A stretch of 64,000 nucleotides of DNA from Kitasatospora sp. SUK 42 (GCF_015776785.2 NZ_LFMD02000002.1:1785950-1849949), one strand, 5' to 3'; shown: positions 42,416-51,765, counted from the stretch's first letter. Made by a program: numbers and translations. The notes: a model not told the origin generated them from the sequence alone.

Positions 42416-42982
42416 TTAACCCCGCGCCTTCACGTAGTGCCGGGCGGCCTTCGCGCGATTCCCGCACACCGCCATCCGGCACCACCGCCGGCGCCCGTTC
42501 TGCGAGGCGTCGAAGAAGTGCAGGATGCAGGCCTCGTGCGCGCACTGCTTCACCCGGTGCGCCCCCTGGCCGAGCAGCGTGAGGAAGTCGTCCACCGCCA
42601 GCCAGGGCGCCAGCCACTGCGGCCCGTCGACCTCGGTCCGGTCCTCGGCGCCGCCCGGACCGGCGCTCCGCCGGATCCGTCCGTGCGCCAGCACCGCGTC
42701 CAGCGCGGAGCGGGTTGACATGCTCAACTCGCCCTGCTCGCGGGCGTCCTGAGCCGCCAGGACGATCGCCTCGCGGGCCTGCCGGATCGCCGCCAGGCCC
42801 TCCTCGTCGGCCGCGCAGCGCCCGCCCAGCCCGGCGGAGGAGAGCCAGATCCCGTACCCCTCGACGCCGGTGAGCAGATCGTTGACGGGGGTTCCGGCCC
42901 AGCGGGTGTTGAGCAGGTCCAGCGCCAGCGGCTCGCCGATCAGCGGCCGCGGGTCCCTCGGGTCCGCCATCACGTCAGTCAT
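42416..42982 (-). CDS. CGNR zinc finger transcriptional regulator
   Basis: 188 aa from ATG at 42982 with GAGGGAG upstream. The N-terminal ABATE-type domain reads PLALDLLNTRWAGTPVNDLL. The C-terminal zinc finger is C-x4-C ... C-x4-C: CAHEACILHFFDASQNGRRRWC followed by RMAVCGNRAKAARHY, giving the family name CGNR. Stress-related ligand-binding regulators of this kind often control a neighbouring oxidoreductase; the convergent flavin monooxygenase at 40844 is the nearest candidate. Confidence 0.94.
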   Translation of the reverse strand: MTDVMADPRDPRPLIGEPLALDLLNTRWAGTPVNDLLTGVEGYGIWLSSAGLGGRCAADEEGLAAIRQAREAIVLAAQDAREQGELSMSTRSALDAVLAHGRIRRSAGPGGAEDRTEVDGPQWLAPWLAVDDFLTLLGQGAHRVKQCAHEACILHFFDASQNGRRRWCRMAVCGNRAKAARHYVKARG

Positions 42983-43234
42983 CGTTCTCCCTCGGCTCCC
43001 TCCGATTCTACGTCCGGGCCCCGCACCGGAATTGGCATGGACCGGTTCCGGATTCACGGCCATTCACTGTATGGATCCACCGATTTCCGACACCTCCACA
43101 GTTGACTGTTTTTTAGCAACGAATTGCCTGGCCATGAGCCACCTCGCGCAGCTGTTCTGTCATGTTCTAGCCAGCGTTCTACCCCGGAACGCCTGGCCCC
43201 TGCCGGCCCCCACAGCCGGCCAGAGGAGGACACG

Positions 43235-45400
43235 TTGCGCCCCCGCTCCCTCGCTCTCGCCGCGGCGATAGCCGTCCTGCCGCTGACCGCCGTCTCGCTC
43301 GGCGTCTCCACCGCGCAGGCCGCTCCCACCCCGCACGCCACCCCGCGCGTCGCCCTGCCGAACACCGTGAACCCCGCGGTGGCCCACTCGGAGAAGAAGG
43401 GTGACGTCCCGGCCGAGCAGCAGATCTCGGTGTCCGTCAACCTGAAGCTGCGCAACCCCGACGCCCTGGACCGCTTCCTCACCGCCGTCACCACCCCCGG
43501 CTCGCCCGAGTTCGGCAAGTACCTGACGCCGGAGCAGTTCACCGCCCAGTTCGGCCCGAGCCAGCAGTCCGTGGACCAGGTCAGGACGTACCTGGCCCAG
43601 CAGGGCCTCACCGTCACCGACGTGAGCGCCAACCGCCAGGTGGTCAACGCCCGCGGCACCACCGCGCAGATCTCGCAGGCCTTCGGCACCCACGAGAGCT
43701 CCTACCTGGACCCGCAGCTCCAGCGCGCCTTCTTCGCCAACGACGACGCCGCCTCGATCCCCTCCGACCTGGCCGCCGTGGTCCAGGGCGTGAGCGGCCT
43801 GGACAACCACGCGGTGCGCAAGAACCGCCTGGCCAAGCCGAACTCGGTCACCCCGAACGCCGCCACCGCCACGCCGAGCGGCTTCGGCCCGGCCCAGTAC
43901 GACGGCGCCTACAACCTGAACAAGACCGGCGCCGACGGCACGGGCAGCACCGTCGCCCTCTGGGAGTTCGACGGCTACCAGTCCTCGAACCTGACCACCT
44001 ACGACTCCCAGTACGGCCTGAGCGGCCCGGCCGTCACCACCGTCTCGGTGGACGGCGCCTCCTACGACTCCGCCCCCGGCCAGGGCCAGGGCGAGGTCGA
44101 GCTGGACAGCGAGATCGTCCGCGGCGCCGCCCCCAAGGCGACCCAGCTGGTCTACGAGGCGCCCAACAGCGACCAGGGCGAGATCGACATGGCCAACAAG
44201 ATCGTGGCCGACAACCGGGCCTCGGTCATCTCGATCTCCTGGGGCTCCTGCGAGCCGGACACCACCGCCGCCTCGATGACGGCCGTCGACAACGCCTTCA
44301 AGCAGGCCGCCGCCCAGGGCATCTCGATCTTCTCCGCCTCCGGCGACGACGGCTCGCGCGACTGCACCCGCTCCACCAGCGGCTCGACCGTCAAGGCCGT
44401 CGACTTCCCGGCGTCCAGCCCGCACCAGACCGGGGTCGGCGGCACCAACCTCAAGGTCACCAGCGGCAACGGCTACTCCTCGGAGAGCGCCTGGAGCACC
44501 GCCGGCGGCGGCGTCTCCACCGTGTTCAGCAAGCCGGCCTGGCAGACCGGCACCGGCGTCAACGGCACCATGCGCACCGTCCCGGACGTCTCCTCCAACG
44601 CCGACCCGGCGAGCGGCTTCGCGATCTACACGGCCGGCGCCTGGCAGGTCTACGGCGGCACCAGCGCGGCCGCGCCGCTGTGGTCCGGCTACGCCGCCCA
44701 GTTCAACCAGAAGGCCAAGGCCGCCGGGCAGCCGGTCCTCGGCGAGGCGAGCCCGCGACTGTACTCGGTCGCGAACAGCAGCAGCTACGGCAGCGCCTTC
44801 CACGACGTGACCACCGGCGCCAACCAGGACTACTCCGCCGGCACCGGCTACGACCAGGTCACCGGCTGGGGCTCCCCGGCCGCCGACCAGCTGACCACCG
44901 CCCTGCTCGGCGGCGGCAGCACCACCCCGCCGCCCACCGGCGGCTGCACCCCCGCCCAGCTGATCGGCAACGGCGGCTTCGAGACCGGCACCGCCGCCCC
45001 GTGGACGACCTCCTCCGGCGTCATCGACAACAGCGCCTCCGAGCCGGCCCACTCGGGCAGCTGGAAGGCCTGGCTGGACGGCTACGGCACCACCCACACC
45101 GACACCCTGTCGCAGACCGTCTCGGTCCCGACCGGCTGCACCTCCGCCAAGCTGACCTTCTGGCTGCACATCGACACCGCGGAGACCGGCACCACCGCGT
45201 ACGACAAGCTGACCCTCCAGGCCAACAGCACCACGCTGAAGACCTGGTCCAACGTGAACGCGGCCGCCGGCTACGTCCAGCAGACCGTCGACCTGACCTC
45301 CTTCGCCGGCCAGACCGTGACCCTCAAGTTCACCGGCACCGAGGACGGCTCCAACCAGACCAGCTTCGTGATCGACGACGTCGCGCTGAACGTCCAGTGA
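43235..45400 (+). CDS. secreted S53 peptidase (sedolisin/kumamolisin) with C-terminal beta domain
   Basis: 721 aa from TTG at 43235, chosen because GAGGAGG lies 5 nt upstream and a signal peptide starts there ([24 protein letters not shown]). The pro-domain (about 55-190) has [21 protein letters not shown]. The catalytic domain carries Glu and Asp in [11 protein letters not shown], the oxyanion Asp in FSASGDDGS, and the nucleophile Ser in [14 protein letters not shown]; the Ca2+ site is near the end, around [17 protein letters not shown] Thr/Pro linker leads to a beta-sandwich ([16 protein letters not shown] ... [11 protein letters not shown]) like carbohydrate-binding or galactose-binding-like modules. 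It is an acid endopeptidase outside the cell. Confidence 0.94.
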   Translation: MRPRSLALAAAIAVLPLTAVSLGVSTAQAAPTPHATPRVALPNTVNPAVAHSEKKGDVPAEQQISVSVNLKLRNPDALDRFLTAVTTPGSPEFGKYLTPEQFTAQFGPSQQSVDQVRTYLAQQGLTVTDVSANRQVVNARGTTAQISQAFGTHESSYLDPQLQRAFFANDDAASIPSDLAAVVQGVSGLDNHAVRKNRLAKPNSVTPNAATATPSGFGPAQYDGAYNLNKTGADGTGSTVALWEFDGYQSSNLTTYDSQYGLSGPAVTTVSVDGASYDSAPGQGQGEVELDSEIVRGAAPKATQLVYEAPNSDQGEIDMANKIVADNRASVISISWGSCEPDTTAASMTAVDNAFKQAAAQGISIFSASGDDGSRDCTRSTSGSTVKAVDFPASSPHQTGVGGTNLKVTSGNGYSSESAWSTAGGGVSTVFSKPAWQTGTGVNGTMRTVPDVSSNADPASGFAIYTAGAWQVYGGTSAAAPLWSGYAAQFNQKAKAAGQPVLGEASPRLYSVANSSSYGSAFHDVTTGANQDYSAGTGYDQVTGWGSPAADQLTTALLGGGSTTPPPTGGCTPAQLIGNGGFETGTAAPWTTSSGVIDNSASEPAHSGSWKAWLDGYGTTHTDTLSQTVSVPTGCTSAKLTFWLHIDTAETGTTAYDKLTLQANSTTLKTWSNVNAAAGYVQQTVDLTSFAGQTVTLKFTGTEDGSNQTSFVIDDVALNVQ

Positions 45401-45438
45401 TCACCGGCCGGTAGGAACCGGCAACACCCTCCAGGCCC

Positions 45439-45474
45439 CCGCCGGGGCGGCGCCGACACGGCCCGCCCCGGCGG
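45439..45474 (+). terminator. terminator after the S53 peptidase gene
   Basis: CCGCCGGGGCGG (45439-45450) pairs perfectly with CCGCCCCGGCGG (45463-45474), 12 bp, 12-nt loop. Confidence 0.85.
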
Positions 45475-45697
45475 TGTCCGCTTTCCGGGGCCGGCCACCG
45501 GCGGACCCCCGTGTTTCCGGACTGTTTCAAGATCGATAACCATCCGGTTCACCCGTCGTGACCACTGTCATACGCACGACTGATGACGTAGCCTCTCGAC
45601 CGTGCATAGGGTTCCCCAAAGCTCGGTGAAGCCGCTGGCGGCGCGCCCCGGCGCCGAACCGGTCCCGCCGAACTCACCTGGTGGGGAGGGTCACCGC

Positions 45698-46717
45698 ATG
45701 GCCGCACAGCAGCCTCAGGACGCCGCACGGCTCCGTCTCGTCGGATCGGGTACGGAGCGCCCCGGCCCGACCGTCCCCGCGCCGGCCGCCCCGGCCCCCG
45801 TACCGTCCGCCGGACGCCCGGCCCCGGCCGGCGGCTTCGCGGACGCCCTCCACCTGGCCATCGAGTCCAGCGGCCTCAGCCTGGACCGGATCCGCGCGGC
45901 GCTCGCCGGACGGGGCGTCAGGGTCAGCGTCACGACGCTGAGCTACTGGCGCCGCGGCCGCAGCCAGCCCGAACGGGCCAGCTCGCTGCGCGCCGTCCAC
46001 CTGCTCGAAGAGCTGCTCGGCCTGCCGCACAGCTCGCTCTCCTCGCTGCTCGGCCCGCCGCGCCCGCGCGGCCGCTGGGCCGCCGCCGCGAACACCAGCC
46101 ACCTCGGGCTGGAGGACGTCTGGCCGGGCGAGCAGGAGATCGCCGCCATCTTCGCCGAGCTGGACGCCCCGCCGGCCGGCGAGCTGGAGCGGCTCAGCAT
46201 CCACGACTCGTACTACGTGGACGCCGAGCGGCGCGCCAACCTGCTGCGGATGCGCCAGGTGGTGCGCGCCACGGTCGGCGGCGTCGGCCGCTGCCTGGTC
46301 GTGCACAAGGCCGACGAGGAGGCCACCGGCTGCCCGGAGGTCACCTCGGTGCGGCACGGCCGGCTCGGCCGGGTCCGCCGCCGTCCGGAGGCCGGGCTGA
46401 CCGTCGCCGAGCTGATGCTGGACCGCCCGCTCGGGCTCGGCGACAGCACGGTCTTCGAGTACGAGGTGGAGATCCCGCCGGGCGGCCCGACCCTGGAGTA
46501 CAGCCGCCGCTTCGCCACGCCCGTGCGCGAGTACGTCCTCCAGGTGCACTTCGACCCGGCGGCCGTCCCGGTGCACTGCGAGCGCTACGACCGCGAGCCG
46601 GGCGCCGACGTCGACCACCGGCGCGAACAGCTGTGGATCGGCGCCTCCGCGAGCGCCCACGTCCTGGCCCCGGACCAACAGCCGGGCCACATCGGCATCC
46701 GCTGGGAGTGGGCCTGA
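45698..46717 (+). CDS. helix-turn-helix regulator-like protein
   Basis: 339 aa from ATG at 45698, which has GGGGAGGG at good distance; the frame is open from a GTG at 45602. After a Pro/Ala-rich lead (residues 15-45) a helix-turn-helix-like stretch appears: FADALHLAIESSGLSLDRI ... VSVTTLSYWRRGRSQPERASSLRAVHLLEELLGL (about 48-108), similar to XRE-type domains in which YWRRGRSQP replaces the usual WExGR. The rest (about 160-339) is a conserved beta-rich region with SIHDSYYVDAERRANLLRMRQVV and EYSRRFATPVREYVLQVHFDP, widespread in streptomycetes without an assigned role. Probably a DNA-binding protein with an unknown sensor. Confidence 0.82.
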   Translation: MAAQQPQDAARLRLVGSGTERPGPTVPAPAAPAPVPSAGRPAPAGGFADALHLAIESSGLSLDRIRAALAGRGVRVSVTTLSYWRRGRSQPERASSLRAVHLLEELLGLPHSSLSSLLGPPRPRGRWAAAANTSHLGLEDVWPGEQEIAAIFAELDAPPAGELERLSIHDSYYVDAERRANLLRMRQVVRATVGGVGRCLVVHKADEEATGCPEVTSVRHGRLGRVRRRPEAGLTVAELMLDRPLGLGDSTVFEYEVEIPPGGPTLEYSRRFATPVREYVLQVHFDPAAVPVHCERYDREPGADVDHRREQLWIGASASAHVLAPDQQPGHIGIRWEWA

Positions 46718-46815
46718 CCCCTGCCGCCCCGGGAGCCCCGTCGGACCGTCAGGTCCGGCGGGGCTCCTGCGTTCCCCCCTCCGGATCAACCGACCACTTC
46801 ACCTTCGGGAAACGG

Positions 46816-46860
46816 TTGACGCTCCATCACCTAACCCATAACCTCACGAGTACCGGTTAG
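46816..46860 (+). promoter_or_regulatory. sigma-70-like promoter with overlapping operator
   Basis: TTGACG (46816-46821), 17 nt, TAACCT (46839-46844). Overlapping it is the inverted repeat CTAACC (46831-46836) and GGTTAG (46855-46860) spaced 18 nt. It lies 43 nt upstream of the VOC/PPOX operon start, so a regulator (not in the immediate neighbourhood) probably acts here. Confidence 0.6.
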
Positions 46861-46903
46861 GCAGGAGCCTGGCCGGACGCCCCAGCCCCGGGAGTGACCA
46901 GGC

Positions 46904-47374
46904 ATGTCCAGCGGCACCCTGCTCCGCACCCTGCAGACCGGCCACGTGGGCCTGAACGTCACCGACCTGGCCCGCTCGATCGACTTCTACCGCGCCGTGC
47001 TCGGCCTCGAAGTCGCCCAGGAGGGCACCGACGCCGAGCGCCGCTACGCCCTGCTCGGCCGCGACGGCCGCCTGGTGGTGACGCTCTGGCAGCAGAGCAC
47101 CGGCGCCTTCCCCACCGCGGCCCCCGGCCTGCACCACCTCTCCTTCGAGGTGGAGAGCCTCGACGAGGTCCGCGCCGCCGAACGCCTGCTGCGCGAACTG
47201 GGCACCGGGTTCGCCCACGACGGCGTCGTCCCGCACAGCGAGGGCTCCGCCTCCGGCGGCATCTTCTTCACCGACCCGGACGGCATCCGCCTGGAGATCC
47301 ACACCCGCACCGGGGTGGACGGGACGGAGGCCGTCGCGCCCGACGCCACCGCCCCGACCTGCGGCTTCTTCTAG
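46904..47374 (+). CDS. VOC family protein
   Basis: 156 aa. HVGLNVTDLARSIDFYRAVLGLEV, LHHLSFEVESLDEVRAAERLL and FFTDPDGIRLEIHTRTG provide the module starts and the last Glu ligand of a two-module glyoxalase/dioxygenase fold. First gene of an operon with the PPOX-type gene 21 nt downstream. Substrate unknown. Confidence 0.92.
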   Translation: MSSGTLLRTLQTGHVGLNVTDLARSIDFYRAVLGLEVAQEGTDAERRYALLGRDGRLVVTLWQQSTGAFPTAAPGLHHLSFEVESLDEVRAAERLLRELGTGFAHDGVVPHSEGSASGGIFFTDPDGIRLEIHTRTGVDGTEAVAPDATAPTCGFF

Positions 47375-47395
47375 ACGGGCCGGAGGGAGGACACC

Positions 47396-48307
47396 ATGAC
47401 CGCCGTCGGCACGCCCTACCACCCCGGCGAGCGGGCCGCCCAGGCCCGGGCCGGCCGCACCGAACGGGCCGACCACGCCGGCCGGTCGATCCGCAGCACC
47501 GTTCCGGCCGTCGCCGCCCGCTTCCTGACCGAGCGCCGGATGCTGGTGGTCGGCGCCGCCGACCAGGACGGCCAGGTCTGGGCCACCCAGCTGTCCGGCC
47601 CGGCGGGCTTCCTCCAGGCCCCCGACGAGCGCACCCTGGCGGTCGCCGCCCGCCCGGCCGGGGCCGACCCGCTGGCCGGGGCGCTGGCCCGCCCGGCCCG
47701 GGTCGGCACCATCGCCCTGGACCCGGCCGGCCGCCGCCGGATGCGGCTCAACGGCCACTCGGCCCCGGACGGCAGGGGCGGACTGCGGATCCACGCCCAG
47801 GAGGTGGTCGCCAACTGCCCGAAGTACATCCAGCGCCGCACCCCGCTGGACCGCCCGGACGCCGGCCCGCCCCGCACGGTCGCCGCGGGCCCGGCGCTGT
47901 CGACCGGGCAGCGGCTGTTCGCGGCCACCGCGGACACCTTCTTCATCGCCACCACCGGCCCGGACGGCACCGTGGACGCCTCGCACCGCGGCGGCCTCCC
48001 CGGCTTCCTGGAGGCGGTGGCACCGGACCGGCTGCGCTGGCCCGAATACCCCGGCAACAGCATGTTCATGACGCTGGGAAACCTGGAGTTGGATCCCCGG
48101 GCCGGCCTGCTGCTGCCCGACTGGGAGACCGGCGGGGCGCTGCTGGTCACCGGCGAGGCCCGCACCGACTGGTCCGAGGAGGCCCGGCAGTCCGCCCCCG
48201 GCGCCGAGCGGATGGTCGAACTCACCGTCACCGGCGTTCTGGAGCTGGTCGATGCCACCCCCTTGACCTGGACGGATCCCGAGTACTCGCCCGCCGACCC
48301 GCGCTGA
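47396..48307 (+). CDS. PPOX (FMN split-barrel) family oxidoreductase
   Basis: 303 aa. The split-barrel strands are seen in FLTERRMLVVGAADQDGQVWATQL and LFAATADTFFIATTGPDGTVDASHRGG; the latter with LRWPEYPGNSMFMTLGNLELDPRAGLLLPDWETG is the core of pyridoxamine-phosphate-oxidase-like proteins that bind FMN or F420. A duplicated layout (two barrel halves) fits the length. It belongs with the VOC gene; together they may detoxify a redox-active compound. Confidence 0.9.
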   Translation: MTAVGTPYHPGERAAQARAGRTERADHAGRSIRSTVPAVAARFLTERRMLVVGAADQDGQVWATQLSGPAGFLQAPDERTLAVAARPAGADPLAGALARPARVGTIALDPAGRRRMRLNGHSAPDGRGGLRIHAQEVVANCPKYIQRRTPLDRPDAGPPRTVAAGPALSTGQRLFAATADTFFIATTGPDGTVDASHRGGLPGFLEAVAPDRLRWPEYPGNSMFMTLGNLELDPRAGLLLPDWETGGALLVTGEARTDWSEEARQSAPGAERMVELTVTGVLELVDATPLTWTDPEYSPADPR

Positions 48308-48523
48308 TCCGGACTCATGGTCCGTACCGGCCCCATTGGTTCCACCGGGCCACCGCCACGCCCGGAAACGGAACGGTCCTCACCCGTTCGGCCTAATCCA
48401 CCATGACACTTCCGCCCCACTTTGGGACTTTGGTCCCGATAACACGCGGATCAGGGCCGGGAAGGCCATTCCTGTCTCGTCGTCAGGCGCTGACCAGGAA
48501 AGACCGCAGGAAAGAGGCGGAGC

Positions 48524-50170
48524 ATGACCCTTACCGAACCCCTGTCCCCACTCATGGCCTTCGACGAAGTCGAACCGGAGGAGGACTGCATATGTGGGGG
48601 CTGCAGTGCGCGCCGCCGTGCCCGGAGGAACGCCGCGCCGGTGCACGAGGGCGGTCACCCCGCGGCTCGCAGCATGCGCCGCCGGGCGGCCGTGCTGATG
48701 GCCGCCGTGGGCACCGCGATCGGCGGCGGGACGGCCGCCGCCGGCTCCGCCACCGCAGCCCCCGCCCCCAGTCCCACTCCGGGCGGTGGCAGCAGCACGG
48801 CCAAGACCCCGCAGACCCCGCAGGGCGAGGTCAGCGGCCTGTACGGCCAGGCACCCGGCGCCCGCACCTTCGCCGCCCCGCGCGCCACCGCGGCGCCCGT
48901 CACCCGCGCCGACATCATCCAGCGCGCGCAGAGCTGGGTCGACCAGGGCGTGCCGTACAGCATGAGCCGCTACTGGTCGGACGGCTACCGCCAGGACTGC
49001 TCCGGCTTCGTCTCGATGGCCTGGGGCCTCGGCAGCAGCCAGACCACCTGGACCCTGCCGAACTTCGCCGAGCGGATCGGCAAGAGCGACCTCCAGCCCG
49101 GCGACGTGCTCATCTACAACAACGCGGCCAACCCGCAGGCCGGTTCGCACGTGACGATCTTCGGCGGCTGGGCCGACTCCTCGCAGACCCGGTACATCTC
49201 CTACGAGCAGACCTCCCCGAACACCATCAAGCGCTCCACCCCGTACGCCTACTGGAACAACTCCGGCTCCTACGTGCCCTACCGCTACACCGGTCTGTCC
49301 AGCGGCGGCAACGGCGGCAACGGCAGCGGCACCACCTCGAACGCCTTCCCGGGTGCGGACCAGTTCGGGCCCGGCGCCAACAACGCGTACGTGACCAAGC
49401 TCGGCCAGATGCTCGCCCAGCGCGGCGGGTCCCGCTTCTACTCCGAGGGCCCCGGCCCGCGTTGGGGCGAGGCCGACCGCAAGGCCACCCAGGCCTTCCA
49501 GCAGGCACAGGGCTGGACCGGCAGCGAAGCCGACGGCATCCCCGGCAAGGCCACCTGGGACTACCTCGTCAACGGCAAGGGCCGCAACATCGACGGCGGA
49601 GGCACCCCGCTCCCGCCCCCGCCGCCCACCGACACCAACGCCTTCCCGGGTGCCGACAAGTTCGGGCCCGGCGCCAACAACGCGTACGTGACCAAGCTCG
49701 GCCAGATGCTCGCCCAGCGCGGCGGGTCCCGCTTCTACTCCGAGGGCCCCGGCCCGCGTTGGGGCGAGGCCGACCGCAAGGCCACCCAGGCCTTCCAGCA
49801 GGCACAGGGCTGGACCGGCAGCGAAGCCGACGGCATCCCCGGCAAGGCCACCTGGGACTACCTCGTCAACGGCAAGGGCCGCAACATCGACGGCGGAGGC
49901 ACCCCACTGCCGCCCCCGCCGCCCACCGGCACCACGGCCTTCCCCGGCGCGCAGTACTTCGCCCCGGGCCAGAACAACGACTACGTCCGGCAGCTCGGCG
50001 AGCAGCTGGTCCGCAAGGGCTACGGCGGCTACTACAGCGTCGGCCCCGGCCCGCAGTGGGGCGAGGCCGACCGACGGGCCGTCCAGGCGTTCCAGCAGGC
50101 GCAGGGCTGGCGCGGCAGCGAGGCCGACGGCTACCCGGGCCAGGACACCTGGCGCCGCCTCTTCTCCTGA
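48524..50170 (+). CDS. secreted NlpC/P60-like peptidase with three peptidoglycan-binding repeats
   Basis: 548 aa. The N-terminus has DCICGGCSARRRARRN before a twin-Arg-like signal (RRRAAVLMAAVGTAIGGGTAAAG). A cysteine peptidase-like domain follows: RADIIQRAQSWVDQGVPYSM, DCSGFVSMAWGL (catalytic Cys) and SHVTIFGGWAD (catalytic His). Three 99-aa modules come next, each FPGA-(D/Q)-x-F-x-PG-x-NN-x-YV, SEGPGPRWGEADRKATQAFQ and GSEADGIPGKATWDYL, separated by PLPPPPPT linkers. It should cut and bind peptidoglycan outside the cell. The first two modules are almost identical in DNA. Confidence 0.93.
   Translation: MTLTEPLSPLMAFDEVEPEEDCICGGCSARRRARRNAAPVHEGGHPAARSMRRRAAVLMAAVGTAIGGGTAAAGSATAAPAPSPTPGGGSSTAKTPQTPQGEVSGLYGQAPGARTFAAPRATAAPVTRADIIQRAQSWVDQGVPYSMSRYWSDGYRQDCSGFVSMAWGLGSSQTTWTLPNFAERIGKSDLQPGDVLIYNNAANPQAGSHVTIFGGWADSSQTRYISYEQTSPNTIKRSTPYAYWNNSGSYVPYRYTGLSSGGNGGNGSGTTSNAFPGADQFGPGANNAYVTKLGQMLAQRGGSRFYSEGPGPRWGEADRKATQAFQQAQGWTGSEADGIPGKATWDYLVNGKGRNIDGGGTPLPPPPPTDTNAFPGADKFGPGANNAYVTKLGQMLAQRGGSRFYSEGPGPRWGEADRKATQAFQQAQGWTGSEADGIPGKATWDYLVNGKGRNIDGGGTPLPPPPPTGTTAFPGAQYFAPGQNNDYVRQLGEQLVRKGYGGYYSVGPGPQWGEADRRAVQAFQQAQGWRGSEADGYPGQDTWRRLFS
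49340..49933 (+). repeat. two 297-bp tandem units, nearly identical DNA
   Basis: Units at 49340-49636 and 49637-49933 encode peptidoglycan-binding modules 1 and 2 of the preceding feature. I see only a few differences, near the start (gcggaccag against gccgacaag) and in the linker (ccgctcccg against ccactgccg); the core is identical. Module 3 (from about 49934) is clearly diverged. Confidence 0.9.
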
Positions 50171-50251
50171 CGTCTCCTGACGTCCCCTCCGGGGCGGGAC
50201 GTCCCCTGACGTCCCCTCTGAGGCGCGGCGCCCGCGGTCGGGCGCCGCGCC

Positions 50252-51010
50252 TCAGCGCTTGCCGGACATCCAGTGGAACAGGCCCATCGCGACGCTGGTC
50301 GCCAGGTTGAAGCTGGACACCCCCGGCTGCATCGGCACCGCGACCAGGTGGTCGGCGCGGGCCTTGAGCTCCGCCGAGACGCCGTGCCGCTCGGTGCCGA
50401 AGGCGAGCAGCGCGTCGTCCGGGAACGGCAGGTCCCGGATGTCCGCGCCCTCCGGGTCCAGCACGTACAGCGGCCCGGCGGGCAGTTCGGGCAGCGCCAG
50501 CCGCTCGACGGCGGTGGCGAAGTGCAGGCCCGCGCTGCCGCGCAGCACGGTCGGGTGCCACGGGTCCAGGTCGCCGGTGGTCACCACCCCGGCGGCGCCG
50601 AATCCGGCCGCCAGCCGGATCACCGCCCCGACGTTGCCCAGGTTGCGCGGGTTCTCCAGCACCACGACCGGCGCCCGGCGCGGACGGTGCGCCAGCGCCT
50701 CCCGGTTGGCCCGCGCCGAGGGGCGCAGCGCCAGCGCGATCACCCCGGTCGGGTGCAGCCGGGGTGCCAGCGTCCGCAGCCGGTCCTCCGGCAGCTCCAC
50801 CGCGAGCGCGTCCAGCGCGGGGGCGACGTCCGGTGCCAGTTCGCCGGCCAGCGCCAGCAGCGCGGCCCGGTCGGCGGTCAGCACCCGGCGGACGTCACCG
50901 CCGAAGCGCAGCGCGTGCTTCAGCGCGTGGAACCCGTCCAGCAGCACCGCCTCCGGCTCCCGCTCCGCCGCCCGCCACGCCCGTACCGCCTCGTCGTCCA
51001 TGCGGTTCAC
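50252..51010 (-). CDS. TrmH/SpoU family RNA methyltransferase
   Basis: 252 aa from GTG at 51010, overlapping the TetR stop (GTGA); ATG at 51001 is an alternative. The SPOUT motifs are visible: motif 1 VVLENPRNLGNVGAVIRLAAGFGA, motif 2 LAFGTERHGVS, and motif 3 VAVPMQPGVSSFNLATSVAMGLFHW, forming the SAM-binding trefoil knot. It methylates a 2'-OH in rRNA or tRNA. The N-terminal part (LDGFHALKHALRFGGDVRRVL) is a weak SpoU substrate-binding region. Confidence 0.93.
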   Translation of the reverse strand: MNRMDDEAVRAWRAAEREPEAVLLDGFHALKHALRFGGDVRRVLTADRAALLALAGELAPDVAPALDALAVELPEDRLRTLAPRLHPTGVIALALRPSARANREALAHRPRRAPVVVLENPRNLGNVGAVIRLAAGFGAAGVVTTGDLDPWHPTVLRGSAGLHFATAVERLALPELPAGPLYVLDPEGADIRDLPFPDDALLAFGTERHGVSAELKARADHLVAVPMQPGVSSFNLATSVAMGLFHWMSGKR

Positions 51011-51663
51011 TCTGCCACCCCGGTCGGGCCGGGCTCGCCGGGGCGGCCGGCGGCGGCGATCACCTCGTCGAAGCCGAGCGCCCGGCGCGGCGCGCCCTCC
51101 TGGTCGCCGGGCGCCGCGGCCAGCCCGGCCAGTGCGAGGTCCAGGTGCCGGTGGACCAGCGAGCCGTCCGCGTCCAGCGCGGCCAGCGCGCCCGGCAGCG
51201 GGCGGGAGAGCCGGACGCAGAGCAGCACCAGGTCGCCCATCCCGACGTCGGCCCGCAGCCGTCCGGCGTCCCGGGCGGCGTGCAGCAGGCCCTCGACCGC
51301 GGTGACCGTGCCCCGGCGGACGGCCGCCAGTTCCCCGTCCACCACCAGGTGTTCCAGCAGCACCACGATCGCCGCGCCCATCCGCAGGTCGGCGGCCGCG
51401 TGCACGAAGCGGCGCAGTGCCAGGTACGGGTCGTCCTCGGCCCGCCGCGCCTCCTCGGCGGCCTCGGTGAGCCGGGCCAGCAGGTCGGTGACCAGTGCGC
51501 GCACCAGCGCCTCCCGGTCGGGGAAGCGCCGGTAGAGGGTGGCGGGGCCGACGCCCGCCCGCCGGACCACCGCGTCCAGCGGGGCGTCCGGCCCCCGTTC
51601 CAGGAACACCTCGCAGGCGGCGTCCAGGATCCTGCGCCGGCTGCGTGCCGCGTCGGCCCTCAT
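51007..51663 (-). CDS. TetR family transcriptional regulator
   Basis: 218 aa from ATG at 51663. Helix-turn-helix: ILDAACEVFLERGPDAPLDAVVRRAGVGPATLYRRFPDREALVRALV (about 12-58). The C-terminal domain is Arg/Ala-rich and helical. Two near-identical operators lie upstream at 51680-51694 and 51721-51735, controlling this gene and the divergent gene at 51766. Its stop overlaps the RNA methyltransferase start, so both are cotranscribed. Confidence 0.94.
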   Translation of the reverse strand: MRADAARSRRRILDAACEVFLERGPDAPLDAVVRRAGVGPATLYRRFPDREALVRALVTDLLARLTEAAEEARRAEDDPYLALRRFVHAAADLRMGAAIVVLLEHLVVDGELAAVRRGTVTAVEGLLHAARDAGRLRADVGMGDLVLLCVRLSRPLPGALAALDADGSLVHRHLDLALAGLAAAPGDQEGAPRRALGFDEVIAAAGRPGEPGPTGVAE

Positions 51664-51679
51664 GTCATGACCCCTATCC

Positions 51680-51735
51680 GGAGAACTTCTCTCCACCTAT
51701 GCTAGCGTCGCCAACGAAGCGGAGAAAATCTCTCC
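51680..51735. promoter_or_regulatory. twin operators GGAGA-N5-TCTCC type
   Basis: GGAGAACTTCTCTCC (51680-51694) and GGAGAAAATCTCTCC (51721-51735) agree at 13 of 15 positions and are both imperfect palindromes. Their starts are 41 bp apart, about four helical turns, in the gap between the divergent TetR gene and the gene at 51766. They are the expected binding sites of that TetR protein. Confidence 0.8.
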
Positions 51736-51765
51736 GCCTATTCGTCCTCTTCGAGGAGCGACGCC

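Noticed and set aside
48308..48523. Possible c-di-AMP (ydaO-type) riboswitch upstream of the secreted wall peptidase
   Set aside because: Such elements precede wall hydrolase genes in Streptomyces, but I could not find the conserved core in these 216 bp.
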